From Loki-b32 sp048941605 (GTDB lineage: Archaea > Asgardarchaeota > Lokiarchaeia > Sigyniarchaeales > SOKP01), in the NCBI GenBank assembly GCA_048941605.1, contig JBHLNL010000005.1, forward strand, positions 1 through 59,297: a DNA stretch of 59,297 nt. Reading direction: 5' to 3'. This document shows positions 1-7,797 of the stretch, piece after piece (the stretch's first letter is position 1; each line of letters begins with the position of its first letter). A program made the position numbers and the translations under genes. The notes under the pieces were generated by a model. That model saw only the letters and a list, made by a program, of their open reading frames with translations. It searched no databases and was not told the origin of the DNA.

Positions 1-197
1 TACTTAATTCTTCGTAATTTTCTATTTATTTATATATATTAATATATATATCTCAATACTCAAATTTAAAGGTTTCTAACTTTTTAGACGAGCTTTATAT
101 TATTTCATAACCTTTAAATATATAGGTATATAAATGTATATTGATAATATAAAAAAATATAAAAAAATATACATAAATATAAAAAGGTTAAAAAAAA

Positions 198-662
198 TTG
201 GCATGGGTTCCATGTATTGTAGCAAATAGGCGTTATAGAAGTAGAGGGGGTGGATCAATAGCTGCGATTATTGGTCTTTTCTTATTATTTGGTGTAATAT
301 TTTTCTTTTTTATCAATCGTTCTAATGGATTTACATTCCCAATTTTTCCAATAATTAGTGTTTTAGCGGGTTTCTTAATGATCATTGTAGCTATAAGTAT
401 CATTGCTGCAGCTATGAGTAGATCTCCTAAGAAACCTTATGAATCTACCTTCAATTCATATCAATCTCAATCTCAAGAGCAAAACCATTATAAAAATCCA
501 TATAGAGTTCAAAACTCAATTCAAACGCAACCTGAAGAATTTATTTACAAAGAAATTAAGCAAGAAAAACCAGTTGACTTAGTAATTAATTTTTGTCGAT
601 ATTGTGGAGAAAAAGCTGACAGGGATGCAAAATTTTGTCATCAATGTGGAAGTATATTGTAA
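198..662 (+). CDS. Membrane protein with C-terminal zinc ribbon
   Basis: The product has 154 residues and starts at TTG. Two strongly hydrophobic segments (about residues 19-39 and 47-72) are followed by a Gln/Ser/Asn-rich linker. A C-terminal zinc ribbon of the form CRYCG...FCHQCG lies at about residues 133-152. This layout is common in archaeal membrane proteins of unknown role; the ribbon would be cytosolic and could bind protein or nucleic acid. No enzymatic motif is visible. It precedes the NfeD/SPFH genes on the same strand with a 60-base gap and could be their first operon member. The weak Shine-Dalgarno makes the start uncertain. Two other proteins of similar design occur at 12042 and 31659. 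Confidence 0.7.
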   Translation: MAWVPCIVANRRYRSRGGGSIAAIIGLFLLFGVIFFFFINRSNGFTFPIFPIISVLAGFLMIIVAISIIAAAMSRSPKKPYESTFNSYQSQSQEQNHYKNPYRVQNSIQTQPEEFIYKEIKQEKPVDLVINFCRYCGEKADRDAKFCHQCGSIL

Positions 663-722
663 TTTATAATTTTATTTATAATCATGAATTTGGATAAAAT
701 CAACTAACAATAAAGAGTTCCA

Positions 723-1586
723 ATGATGATAAAAAAAAAGTTGGTAGCTAAAATTTCTAAAATTCATTGGAAAAAAAGCCAAAAGTTAAGTTTTACATTT
801 TTAATTTTTATTGGTTCGGTCTTTACTTTTATTGGCTTTTATTTAAATAGTGTATATGAAATTTTTTTTAGTATTTGTTTAGGTTTATTTATTGGCGGTA
901 TAATAATGTCAATTATTTCAACTGTCCTCGCTGAAATATCGACTCACGATCTTCAAAACATAGATCACATAGACCATGTTGACCATTTAGATCATATAGA
1001 CCATGTAGATCTTGGACATATTGATCACATTGACCATTTAGATCACATAGACCATGTAGATCTTGGACATATTGATCACGTTGACCATTTAGATCACATA
1101 GACCATGTTGATCATTTTGATGATACAGGAGATTCTAGTATTTTTAATGATACGACTCCTGCTCCTTTTATGTTACTATTTTCTACATCTTTATTATTTT
1201 TCGGAATATCTGGAATATTATTTTATTATGTTTTCTATACCGAAGTGAAATTTCTCATATTTTTTGCCACATTAGGTATTACATATTTAATTACAAAATT
1301 AATTTCTACAACCTGGAAAAAAATAGCAAAATCTAAGTTCTATAATATCTCCTCCACTCAAAATTTAATTGGTCAAAAAGGAGTTATTGTATTAGATGTA
1401 GATAGAAGAGGCGGAATTGTTAAAATTCCTTCTAATAATCCAATGAAATTTGAAAGAATTCATGTAAAACCAATAAATCCTGATTCGTCTTTTGAGAAAG
1501 GTGTAGAAGTATATATCTGTGATATAAAAGATGGTTTTTTATTAGTTGATAATAAAGCAAGCTCAATTCGATATGGAATGAGGTAA
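723..1586 (+). CDS. NfeD-like membrane protein with His/Asp repeat loop
   Basis: The product has 287 residues. Four membrane segments are visible (about 22-42, 46-70, 150-170, 173-192). Between the second and third lies a loop made almost wholly of DH-I/V/L triplets (residues 81-135), encoded by a 51-bp tandem repeat. The C-terminal part (about 214-285) has the pattern of the NfeD OB-fold: a GQKGV strand followed by short beta segments ending in FLLVD. NfeD-type proteins pair with SPFH/flotillin proteins in bacteria and archaea, and an SPFH gene follows directly, which supports the call. The His/Asp loop is not part of the family as I know it. It is a plausible low-affinity metal-binding surface, but that is inference. 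Confidence 0.75.
   Translation: MMIKKKLVAKISKIHWKKSQKLSFTFLIFIGSVFTFIGFYLNSVYEIFFSICLGLFIGGIIMSIISTVLAEISTHDLQNIDHIDHVDHLDHIDHVDLGHIDHIDHLDHIDHVDLGHIDHVDHLDHIDHVDHFDDTGDSSIFNDTTPAPFMLLFSTSLLFFGISGILFYYVFYTEVKFLIFFATLGITYLITKLISTTWKKIAKSKFYNISSTQNLIGQKGVIVLDVDRRGGIVKIPSNNPMKFERIHVKPINPDSSFEKGVEVYICDIKDGFLLVDNKASSIRYGMR
963..1127 (+). repeat. 51-bp in-frame tandem repeat coding the His/Asp loop
   Basis: Units begin at 981, 1032 and 1083, each starting gaccattta, and are nearly identical at DNA level. They encode a 17-residue unit with the pattern DHLDHIDHVDLGHIDH. Near-identity of the DNA suggests recent expansion. The repeat keeps the reading frame of the NfeD-like gene. Confidence 0.85.
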
Positions 1587-1675
1587 AATTAGTATTAATC
1601 ATAATTTAAAATTTACTAACAAAAAATATTAAAAATATATCAAAATTTAAAATTAGGAGGAAAAAAATCGAAAAA

Positions 1676-2836
1676 ATGTTGTTTCAAGAATTATATCCAT
1701 GGATTACTTGGTTAGTGATTATAATAATAATTATAGCGTTCTTATTCTTAATTTTCATGGCGACAAGATATAGAAAGTTTAAAACAAATCAGTTTGTGAT
1801 ACACCTGCGTAATGGTAAGGTAAAGCATGCCGGATTAGGAGGAAGTCTATGGTTATTACCCTTAATTGATGAATATCTTGTAATTCCTACAACAAGTATT
1901 CAAACAACATTAGAAGCTCATGAACAAGTTGTTTCAATGGAATATCAGAACATTTCAATTGTTGGGATGCTGATTTGGAAAGTAATTGATCCTGAAAAAG
2001 CGTTTAGTGCCGTCTCGTGGGTTCAAAGAGATGAAAATTATGTAGAAAAAATTCTTAAAAATGCTGCAGAAGCAATCATCCGTACTACATGTGCTAATAT
2101 GCCAATTGAAAAAATAATTCGGGAACGTCGTGAAATAATAAACATTGTAAGTAAAGAAATACACGAATTAACAGCAGATTGGGGAGTAATAATCGAATCA
2201 ATTGAAATACGAGAAGTAAATATTTTAGAACCGGGATTAAAGAAAAATATGGAAGCAGTAAAACAAGCCATTGAAGCTAGAAAAGCTAGAATAGCAAATG
2301 CAGAAGCTGAAAGAGAATCAAGAATGAGAGAATTGGAAGTTCAGAATGAAATTGGCATCCAGAATCAACTAGTTGAAAAAGAAATCGAATTAAGAAGAAA
2401 GGATAAAGAAATTGCTATTGCCGAACAAGAAAGAGAGCGCAAAAAAATTGAAGCCGACGGTGATAGACAGAAAAAAATTATTGAAGTCGATGCTGATGCG
2501 CAACAAATTAAACGAAAATTAATAGCACAAGCAGAAGGTGAAGCTGAAAATATTAAACAGCAAATGCTTGCTCAAGCAGAAGGTTTTAAAAAACAAGTAG
2601 AAGCAATGGGTAGTGCCGATGAAAGATTCTTAGCAGTTCAATTGACCAATATTCTCCCTGAAATATTTAAACATCTAAATCCAGATAAAATGTTTATTAT
2701 GGGAGATGGAAATGAAGCTTTCAGTTCACTTTCAAGGGCTATAATGCCATTCTTACAATTATTACCAGAGTATTCGGATAAAATTAAGGAATTTTTTAAT
2801 AATGGAGGGAAAGAGAAAATATTAGTAAAGAAATAA
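1676..2836 (+). CDS. SPFH/band 7 (flotillin/stomatin-like) protein
   Basis: The product has 386 residues. An N-terminal membrane anchor (about 9-30) is followed by an SPFH/band 7 domain (about 40-200). A long charged coiled coil follows, rich in Ala/Glu (about 200-310, with AEAERE, EADGDRQ and AQAEGEAE motifs), then a C-terminal oligomerisation-like segment. SPFH proteins form membrane-bound ring or cage scaffolds and organise membrane microdomains. The preceding NfeD-like gene is the usual partner. A strong AGGAGG lies 15 bases before the ATG, further than usual; an in-frame ATC at 1667 would have normal spacing, but ATG is the conservative choice. Confidence 0.88.
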   Translation: MLFQELYPWITWLVIIIIIIAFLFLIFMATRYRKFKTNQFVIHLRNGKVKHAGLGGSLWLLPLIDEYLVIPTTSIQTTLEAHEQVVSMEYQNISIVGMLIWKVIDPEKAFSAVSWVQRDENYVEKILKNAAEAIIRTTCANMPIEKIIRERREIINIVSKEIHELTADWGVIIESIEIREVNILEPGLKKNMEAVKQAIEARKARIANAEAERESRMRELEVQNEIGIQNQLVEKEIELRRKDKEIAIAEQERERKKIEADGDRQKKIIEVDADAQQIKRKLIAQAEGEAENIKQQMLAQAEGFKKQVEAMGSADERFLAVQLTNILPEIFKHLNPDKMFIMGDGNEAFSSLSRAIMPFLQLLPEYSDKIKEFFNNGGKEKILVKK

Positions 2837-2841
2837 TTTTA

Positions 2842-2852
2842 TTTTTTTTTTT
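2842..2852 (+). terminator. T-run after the SPFH gene
   Basis: Eleven consecutive T bases follow the SPFH stop codon, a plausible archaeal oligo-U terminator. The next gene starts 36 bases later with its own strong ribosome site, so termination may be partial. Confidence 0.35.
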
Positions 2853-2887
2853 AATAATTATCTATGTAAAATGTAGGAGGGTTAAAA

Positions 2888-3112
2888 TTGACAAGTTTCA
2901 CACCATCACAATATTTACCTTTAATTATCATCCTAATAATTTTTAATGTAAGTTTTTCAATATTGTGTTTATACAAAATCACTAAAAATATAGAATTATC
3001 AAAAATCCAAAAATATAACTGGAGTTTTGTTGTTATATTCTTCTGTTTTGTAGAGCCTATTGCTTATATGATTTCAAATAGAAAAAAAGAGGTGAAAATT
3101 AGTTCTGAATAA
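2888..3112 (+). CDS. Small two-helix membrane protein, PLDc_N-like
   Basis: The product has 74 residues and starts at TTG, placed 6 bases after the strong Shine-Dalgarno AGGAGGG. Two hydrophobic helices (about 9-29 and 43-62) are followed by a short basic/acidic tail. The second helix, with an aromatic-rich face and a PIAYMI element followed by RKK, resembles small PLDc_N-type proteins found as regulators or subunits of other membrane proteins. The next gene appears to start inside its last codons, suggesting translational coupling to the carbonic anhydrase. Function is not known. Confidence 0.65.
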   Translation: MTSFTPSQYLPLIIILIIFNVSFSILCLYKITKNIELSKIQKYNWSFVVIFFCFVEPIAYMISNRKKEVKISSE

Positions 3113-3977
3113 GGAGATAGAATTTGAAGAGATTAAAAATATTTTAATTGAAGGTAATTTAAAATATAAATCTCAAATTGTTCAAAAATTAGAAGAAATA
3201 ACAAATGAAAGCAAGATTCCAAGATATCCTGTACTAATTCTTACATGTATGGATCCAAGAATCGATGTCCATCGTATTTTTCAACTTAATCCGGGAGATG
3301 TATTCGTCTTAAGAAATGCGGGAAATATATATACCCCAGACATGATGAGGTCTATTCTATTATCGATTGTTAAATTTAAAGTTAAATTTATTATTATTTT
3401 GGGACATTTAGATTGTGGGATGACTAAGATTAACCTGAAAGAGTTAAGAGAAAAACTTCCTAATGATTTTCTTAAAAAACTTTCACGTAATTATTCAGAA
3501 ATTTTATTGGAATTACAGAACTTTTTTAAACCTTTTGATAATGAGATACGCAATTTAATAGAGCAGATAAATGAATTAAATAAAATCACAAACATTTTTC
3601 CTAATTTAGAGATCACTGGAATGTTATATGACACTAAGACGGGTTGGATTTTTACAAGTGAAGATTTTAAAAATTTATTAATTACTCAAAATCATTTAAA
3701 GATTTATAAAGGATTGTTATACGAAAAAGACCAAAAGCTATCAAAATTTCTTCAATCAACCATTAATCATGAGTCTAAAGGGGCAATTGATGAAATCCAA
3801 GTTAATGAATTACCTATTGAAGAAGAAACTGAATTTCCTAAAATAGAAGAAAAAAATGTTGCAGTAAATGAAAATCTTGGATTTGAGATAAAAATGCCAA
3901 AAATTCAAGTTCCAAAAATTTACACTCCGAAAGTAAATATATTTAAACCAAAAATTAAGGAAACCATAAAAAAGTAA
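3105..3977 (+). CDS. Beta-carbonic anhydrase family protein, apparent CTG start
   Basis: The zinc site of beta-carbonic anhydrases is intact: Cys-X-Asp-X-Arg in TCMDPRID, and HLDCG supplying the His and second Cys ligands. The expected role is reversible hydration of CO2. The first ATG (3249) falls inside the strand carrying the first zinc ligand and cannot be the true start. The frame is open back to 3096 without ATG, GTG or TTG. A CTG at 3105 has GAGGTGA nine bases upstream and overlaps the previous gene by 8 bases; this start gives 290 residues. The last 40 or so residues are an unusual basic extension with repeated PKI/PKV steps (about 253-286), possibly a membrane or protein anchor. Neighbours suggest a membrane-scaffold context. 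Confidence 0.8.
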   Translation: MNKEIEFEEIKNILIEGNLKYKSQIVQKLEEITNESKIPRYPVLILTCMDPRIDVHRIFQLNPGDVFVLRNAGNIYTPDMMRSILLSIVKFKVKFIIILGHLDCGMTKINLKELREKLPNDFLKKLSRNYSEILLELQNFFKPFDNEIRNLIEQINELNKITNIFPNLEITGMLYDTKTGWIFTSEDFKNLLITQNHLKIYKGLLYEKDQKLSKFLQSTINHESKGAIDEIQVNELPIEEETEFPKIEEKNVAVNENLGFEIKMPKIQVPKIYTPKVNIFKPKIKETIKK

Positions 3978-4007
3978 AAAGAATTTAAAAAATAAGTTCT
4001 TTTTTTA

Positions 4008-4457
4008 TTATTTATTTTTTTCATAATAGCTTGTAAGACTTTCTAAAAGTCTTCTTAAATAGTTTTCAAATTCATCTGTCTCTTTTTCTGAAAAATCTTT
4101 ATAAAAAATATCTCCCATTTCTTTCGATACTTTGTAATATTTTTCTTGTAATTCTTTATTTTTTTTCGTCAATTTTATATAAATTGTTCTTTTATCCTTT
4201 TCAGAGCGTATTCTCTCAATATGCCCAGCTTCTTCAAGCTTATCTAACATATACGATAGAGTCGCTTTACTCAGCAAGGCCTTTTTTTTAAGATCCTGGA
4301 AGGAGATATTATCATTTTGCCAAAGTGGAAACATTACCCTGCCTTGAGCAGCACTAATCTCATCAAGCTTATAATCTTCTAATAATTTGTTGAAAATTCT
4401 TTGCATAAGCTGACGAATTTTTGTGATTAAAAAACCTCCTTCCCTTAACTTTTCCAT
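4008..4457 (-). CDS. MarR family transcriptional regulator
   Basis: The product has 149 residues, the usual MarR length. It has an N-terminal dimerisation helix, a winged helix-turn-helix at about 55-110 (helix SKATLSYMLDKLEEAGHIER, then the wing KDKRTIYIKLT), and a C-terminal dimerisation helix. It is the last gene of a six-gene minus-strand group headed by a flavin reductase. Three palindromes at 7496-7539, across the predicted start of that group, are good candidates for its operator. That would make the operon autoregulated. The effector is unknown; MarR repressors often respond to phenolics or oxidants. Confidence 0.88.
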   Translation of the reverse strand: MEKLREGGFLITKIRQLMQRIFNKLLEDYKLDEISAAQGRVMFPLWQNDNISFQDLKKKALLSKATLSYMLDKLEEAGHIERIRSEKDKRTIYIKLTKKNKELQEKYYKVSKEMGDIFYKDFSEKETDEFENYLRRLLESLTSYYEKNK

Positions 4458-4508
4458 TTAATCTTCACCATGGTTAACATTTTTAATATTAAAATATTAT
4501 AAAAATAC

Positions 4509-5327
4509 CTATAACTCCATTAGAAAATTATTTACTGCAACTTTATATAATTCAGGTTGATCATCGTGTACTACATGACCCGCATTTGGAATTTCAATAA
4601 ATTGACATTTTTCTATTATTTTTGACATTTTTTCAGCATGTTCACGTTGAAACTGACTGGAACCCCCTTTAATAATCAGAGTGGGACATTTAATTTTCTT
4701 TAATTCATCCCATTTTGATTCTTCAAAACTTAAACTGAGTATTTTAAGTAGATGTTGAAATTTAAAAATAGGATAATATCCCAATTCTTTCTCTTCGAAT
4801 GATTCTATAAAGTGATCCGCATATGTGGGATGTAAATTTCCAAAGAATATACGTGCTTCTTTTAAACAACTAAATGGTAAAGGCCATGATTCAAAGAACT
4901 TTTCCCATTCCTTAAGAGCGTCTTTAGATGATGTTTGAGCACTTTTATCTTCAATAATAAGAGCTTTAACTAATTGCGGGTGTGATATTGCTAAACCCCA
5001 AGCTATCGAACCCCCCATAGAATGTCCAATCACAATAGAATTATGAATCCCTAACTCATTCATAGCTATTGCAATATCTTCAATCATTACATCTCGGGAA
5101 TAGTTAACTTCAGGTTTTTCACTTCTTCCATGTCCTCTTTGATCAAATCCTATTACATGGTAATTTTCTCTTAACCATAGTGCCGTTTCATACCATGTGG
5201 TCGCTCTAGACATAAGACCATGCAAGAGAATAACATATTCTCCTGATCCTCCAAAATCAATATATGCTAACTGTATATTCTTTCCATTAACATATCCTCT
5301 TTTCAGGTCATTCACTTTAAAAACCAT
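4509..5327 (-). CDS. Alpha/beta hydrolase
   Basis: The product has 272 residues, typical for a single-domain alpha/beta hydrolase. It shows the oxyanion motif HGLMSRA, the FDQRGHGRS element, the nucleophile elbow GHSMGG, an acid-bearing strand near TLIIKGGSS, and the catalytic His in NAGHVVHDD. This supports hydrolysis of an ester or similar bond; the substrate cannot be told from sequence. It sits between the PNPOx pair and the MarR regulator with short gaps (33 and 51 bases), so it is probably cotranscribed with flavin/PNPOx-type proteins. Confidence 0.87.
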   Translation of the reverse strand: MVFKVNDLKRGYVNGKNIQLAYIDFGGSGEYVILLHGLMSRATTWYETALWLRENYHVIGFDQRGHGRSEKPEVNYSRDVMIEDIAIAMNELGIHNSIVIGHSMGGSIAWGLAISHPQLVKALIIEDKSAQTSSKDALKEWEKFFESWPLPFSCLKEARIFFGNLHPTYADHFIESFEEKELGYYPIFKFQHLLKILSLSFEESKWDELKKIKCPTLIIKGGSSQFQREHAEKMSKIIEKCQFIEIPNAGHVVHDDQPELYKVAVNNFLMEL

Positions 5328-5360
5328 TAAATTGATTAAATTTTTCTCAGAATAATTTTT

Positions 5361-5822
5361 TTAGAGTTTAAATTCGACTTGATTTACTTTATAATAAAAC
5401 ATTGCTTCTTTAGGCTTGAATTGAAGTATTGTATAATCAGGATCATTCAATCCTTTTGGGTAATACCTTATAGAGGTCTCTAACCAGAATTGCTGCTTTA
5501 TATTCATATCTTCAATTATTTCTACTTCCCCACCAAATAAAAGTCCTTCGAAGTTTTCCGGATTGCAGAAATACACAGAAACTTTAGAATTCTCTTTAAT
5601 GTGGTCAATTTTAGATGATGATGTATTAGTCGAGAAATACATTACGAATTTATCTCTTAGTTTTTTGAAGAATTTGGAGAATTCAGGATATCGTTCTTTG
5701 CATCTCGTATTAAGTAATGCTCTTGTTATAGGAAAACCATTATGGTCTATTGTTGACAAATAAGCTACAAGAGAGTTTTCTATCAACCTTTTACTTAATT
5801 TTTTTGCTTCATCTAATTCCAT
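5361..5822 (-). CDS. Pyridoxamine 5'-phosphate oxidase-fold protein (copy 2)
   Basis: The product has 153 residues with the split-barrel FMN-binding fold of the PNPOx-like superfamily. Visible elements are the N-terminal YLSTIDHNGFPITRA strand pair, FSTNTSSSKIDHIKENSKVSVYF, and FGGEVEIIED. It is a close paralogue of the next upstream gene, with the same motifs in the same order, so the pair arose by tandem duplication. Such proteins bind FMN, F420 or haem. The substrate is unknown; the neighbouring flavin reductase suggests FMN or a related flavin chemistry. Confidence 0.82.
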   Translation of the reverse strand: MELDEAKKLSKRLIENSLVAYLSTIDHNGFPITRALLNTRCKERYPEFSKFFKKLRDKFVMYFSTNTSSSKIDHIKENSKVSVYFCNPENFEGLLFGGEVEIIEDMNIKQQFWLETSIRYYPKGLNDPDYTILQFKPKEAMFYYKVNQVEFKL

Positions 5823-5863
5823 ATGTCATCTATCTTTTTTCAGTTTAAATTAATCCTTATAAA

Positions 5864-6334
5864 TTAATCTTTTCCTGGTTTGAATTGAACTTTTTGTAAT
5901 CGATAATAGAATTCGGCTGTTTTTGGGTCTAGTCGGAGTAATAAATAATCAGGATCTTCTAAGCCTTCTGGATAGTATCTTGTCCACCAATCTAACCAAA
6001 TTTTTCGCTTTATATCCATATCATCAATAACTTCAACTTCTCCTCCAAACATAACACCTTTAAAGTCTTCAGGATCACAGTAATACACGCAAATTTTTGG
6101 ATTCTTCTGAATATGCTTATACTTAGTTGATGACGTATTTGTTGAGATAAAAATGTCAAATTCATTATCTAAACCAGCGAAAAATTTTGAAAGTTCTGGA
6201 AATTGCTCCTTATTTCTAAGGTTAAACATCGCTCTTGTTATGGGATATCCATCAGAGTCAACAGTTGTTAAATAAGCAGCTTTAGAAGTCTCCATTAATT
6301 CCAAACTTAATTTTTTTGCTTCTTTTAGTTCCAT
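5864..6334 (-). CDS. Pyridoxamine 5'-phosphate oxidase-fold protein (copy 1)
   Basis: The product has 156 residues. Motifs YLTTVDSDGYPITRAMFNLR, ISTNTSSTKYKHIQKNP and MFGGEVEVIDDM match those of the adjacent paralogue at 5361-5822. The fold binds flavin-type cofactors. It lies 27 bases after the DUF3795 gene and 41 bases before its paralogue in the MarR-linked operon. Retention of two copies with about half of residues identical suggests distinct substrates or a heterodimer; both are inference. Confidence 0.82.
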   Translation of the reverse strand: MELKEAKKLSLELMETSKAAYLTTVDSDGYPITRAMFNLRNKEQFPELSKFFAGLDNEFDIFISTNTSSTKYKHIQKNPKICVYYCDPEDFKGVMFGGEVEVIDDMDIKRKIWLDWWTRYYPEGLEDPDYLLLRLDPKTAEFYYRLQKVQFKPGKD

Positions 6335-6361
6335 TTTATTCAGCTCCTTTTTTATTTAATA

Positions 6362-6700
6362 CTAAAGGTTTTTTCTTATCTCATCTAATCTCTCCTTAGC
6401 AGAAGGAGTCTTATCAAAAGTCATCTTTAAGTTATCACAGAAATAATCATCACAATAAGCACAATTTTCAAATCCTTTCTTTTGGCAACAAATCCTTATT
6501 GGACATTCATTACACCAACCAAAATGCTTTCCTTCTGAAGTACATCCATCACAATAAATATCTTCAGGTTTAAATGGCATTTCCTTAGTCGACCATTCCT
6601 TAGCAACTTTCTTAATTTCTTTAAAATCATCTTTTTGAGTAGCTATATATGCAGGGCACTCTGCACAATTAATTCCACAATATGCAATTATTTTTTCCAT
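6362..6700 (-). CDS. DUF3795 cysteine-rich protein
   Basis: The product has 112 residues. The N-terminus YCGINCAECP is the DUF3795 signature, followed by CDGC, CNECPIRICCQKKG and CAYCDDYFC. The total of about fifteen Cys implies bound zinc or an iron-sulfur cluster. The family is widespread in anaerobic archaea and bacteria and has no assigned biochemical role. Here it sits between the flavin reductase and PNPOx genes, pointing to a redox or flavin-linked context. Confidence 0.82.
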   Translation of the reverse strand: MEKIIAYCGINCAECPAYIATQKDDFKEIKKVAKEWSTKEMPFKPEDIYCDGCTSEGKHFGWCNECPIRICCQKKGFENCAYCDDYFCDNLKMTFDKTPSAKERLDEIRKNL

Positions 6701-6762
6701 TTTTTAGTTCCTCTTTTTCGTTTAATTGTTTAAAATTTAATTTTAATTAAATAAAAAAATTT

Positions 6763-7347
6763 TTAGTTTTTAGGTTTATAAGTTGTTCCTACTTCATAGG
6801 CTTCAGCTAAATAGTCCCCTATCTTCCAATATGGGCCATTTGGCATTAAGCAAATAAAAGTGTCAAATTTTTCGACTTTTGGCTGATTATCTTTTACATA
6901 TTTCTCATCAGTATAAATTTCAACAATTTCTCCAATGAAAAGATCTGTCTTTTTGAACTCTATAGTATTAATTAGTGTACACTCGATATTTTCACCACAC
7001 TCTTTAATCATTGGAGCTGTTTTGAGATCTCCATAAAAGATTTCAAATTCTTTAGATTTATCAACTTTTGAGCCAGAATGTAAACCACAATAATCTGTTA
7101 CAACAACCATATCCCTAGTAGGTATATTGACGCTAAACGACCTATTTTGTTTAACTCCTTGATTTGTAAAATGTCCTTTTGACATTACTACACCAATTAA
7201 TGGGGGAGTACCATGTAACATATTAAACCAAATAATTGTATTGAAATTAGGTTTACCGTTAACATGAGCACCTAAAAGACATACTGGAAGGGGTAATATT
7301 GGTAATTTCCATCCCGTTTTAACTTTACCTATCTTTTTCACCTTCAA
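6763..7347 (-). CDS. Flavin reductase-like (FMN-binding) protein
   Basis: The product has 194 residues with the split-barrel fold of the flavin reductase/DIM6-NTAB family. An N-terminal PLPVCLLGAHVNGKPN stretch precedes a region giving NRSFSVNIPT, followed by YCGLHSGSKVDKS and ECTLINTIEFKK. Archaeal members bind FMN and accept electrons from NAD(P)H or ferredoxin-like donors. The start is TTG with AAGG upstream. It is the first clear enzyme in the minus-strand operon and its start overlaps a possible 48-residue ORF at 7325-7471. Confidence 0.85.
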   Translation of the reverse strand: MKVKKIGKVKTGWKLPILPLPVCLLGAHVNGKPNFNTIIWFNMLHGTPPLIGVVMSKGHFTNQGVKQNRSFSVNIPTRDMVVVTDYCGLHSGSKVDKSKEFEIFYGDLKTAPMIKECGENIECTLINTIEFKKTDLFIGEIVEIYTDEKYVKDNQPKVEKFDTFICLMPNGPYWKIGDYLAEAYEVGTTYKPKN

Positions 7348-7471
7348 TATATTTTTTTAAACGATATATCTCAATAGAAGGTATATCTTTACATTTGCCA
7401 CTTTTTCTTTGAACTGGGTTATAAGAAAGAATATAATCATCAATTCCAAGACGAAATGACATTGTTTCCAT
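7325..7471 (-). CDS. Possible 48-residue ORF overlapping the flavin reductase start
   Basis: An ATG at 7471 opens 48 codons ending at 7325, overlapping the flavin reductase start by 23 bases. The peptide begins METMSFRLGIDDY and has no recognisable domain. It lies just downstream of the predicted operator and promoter, where a leader gene would be. It may be a real leader peptide or a chance ORF. Confidence 0.3.
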   Translation of the reverse strand: METMSFRLGIDDYILSYNPVQRKSGKCKDIPSIEIYRLKKYIEGEKDR

Positions 7472-7495
7472 ATTTTTTTCCTTTATTTTTAATTG

Positions 7496-7539
7496 TTCGA
7501 GATCGAATGTTCGATTTCGAATTGTTCGATATAGAACAA
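7496..7539 (-). promoter_or_regulatory. Three tandem palindromes, likely MarR operator
   Basis: Three palindromes with TTCGA half-sites lie head to tail: TTCGAGATCGAA (7496-7507), TTCGATTTCGAA (7510-7521) and TTGTTCGATATAGAACAA (7522-7539). Centres are 14-15 bases apart. Each is preceded by a TGT, so the unit is TGTTCGA-N2-TCGAA. They sit just downstream of a minus-strand TATA-like box and would cover the transcription start of the operon that ends with marR. Binding by that MarR protein is inference. Confidence 0.7.
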
Positions 7540-7551
7540 ATATTGTTATTT

Positions 7552-7567
7552 TTATATTTAAATCTTT
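7552..7567 (-). promoter_or_regulatory. Archaeal TATA box with purine-rich BRE
   Basis: On the minus strand the sequence reads GAAAG followed by ATTTAAATATAAA, fitting a B-recognition element and TATA box. A start about 25 bases downstream would fall within the palindrome cluster at 7496-7539. Confidence 0.55.
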
Positions 7568-7797
7568 CTATCTAAACCCGCAAAAAAAAATTTTTTGATT
7601 TTTATGATAGAGTTAGTAGATCTTTAGGAAAACGAAAAACAAGTGTAAAAGTTTATTAAAAATATAAAAATATTGATTTTAAACACTTTCTCTATTTATA
7701 TCATTGACCAAATTAGTAATTAGATATACTAAAATTATTTAAATTTACATTAATTTTTAGAATATCATTAAATTAAATATCTTAATAGTGAAAAATT

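Noticed and set aside
3249..3977. Carbonic anhydrase starting at ATG 3249
   Set aside because: This start would cut the strand before the first zinc ligand; the open frame upstream matches the family N-terminus.
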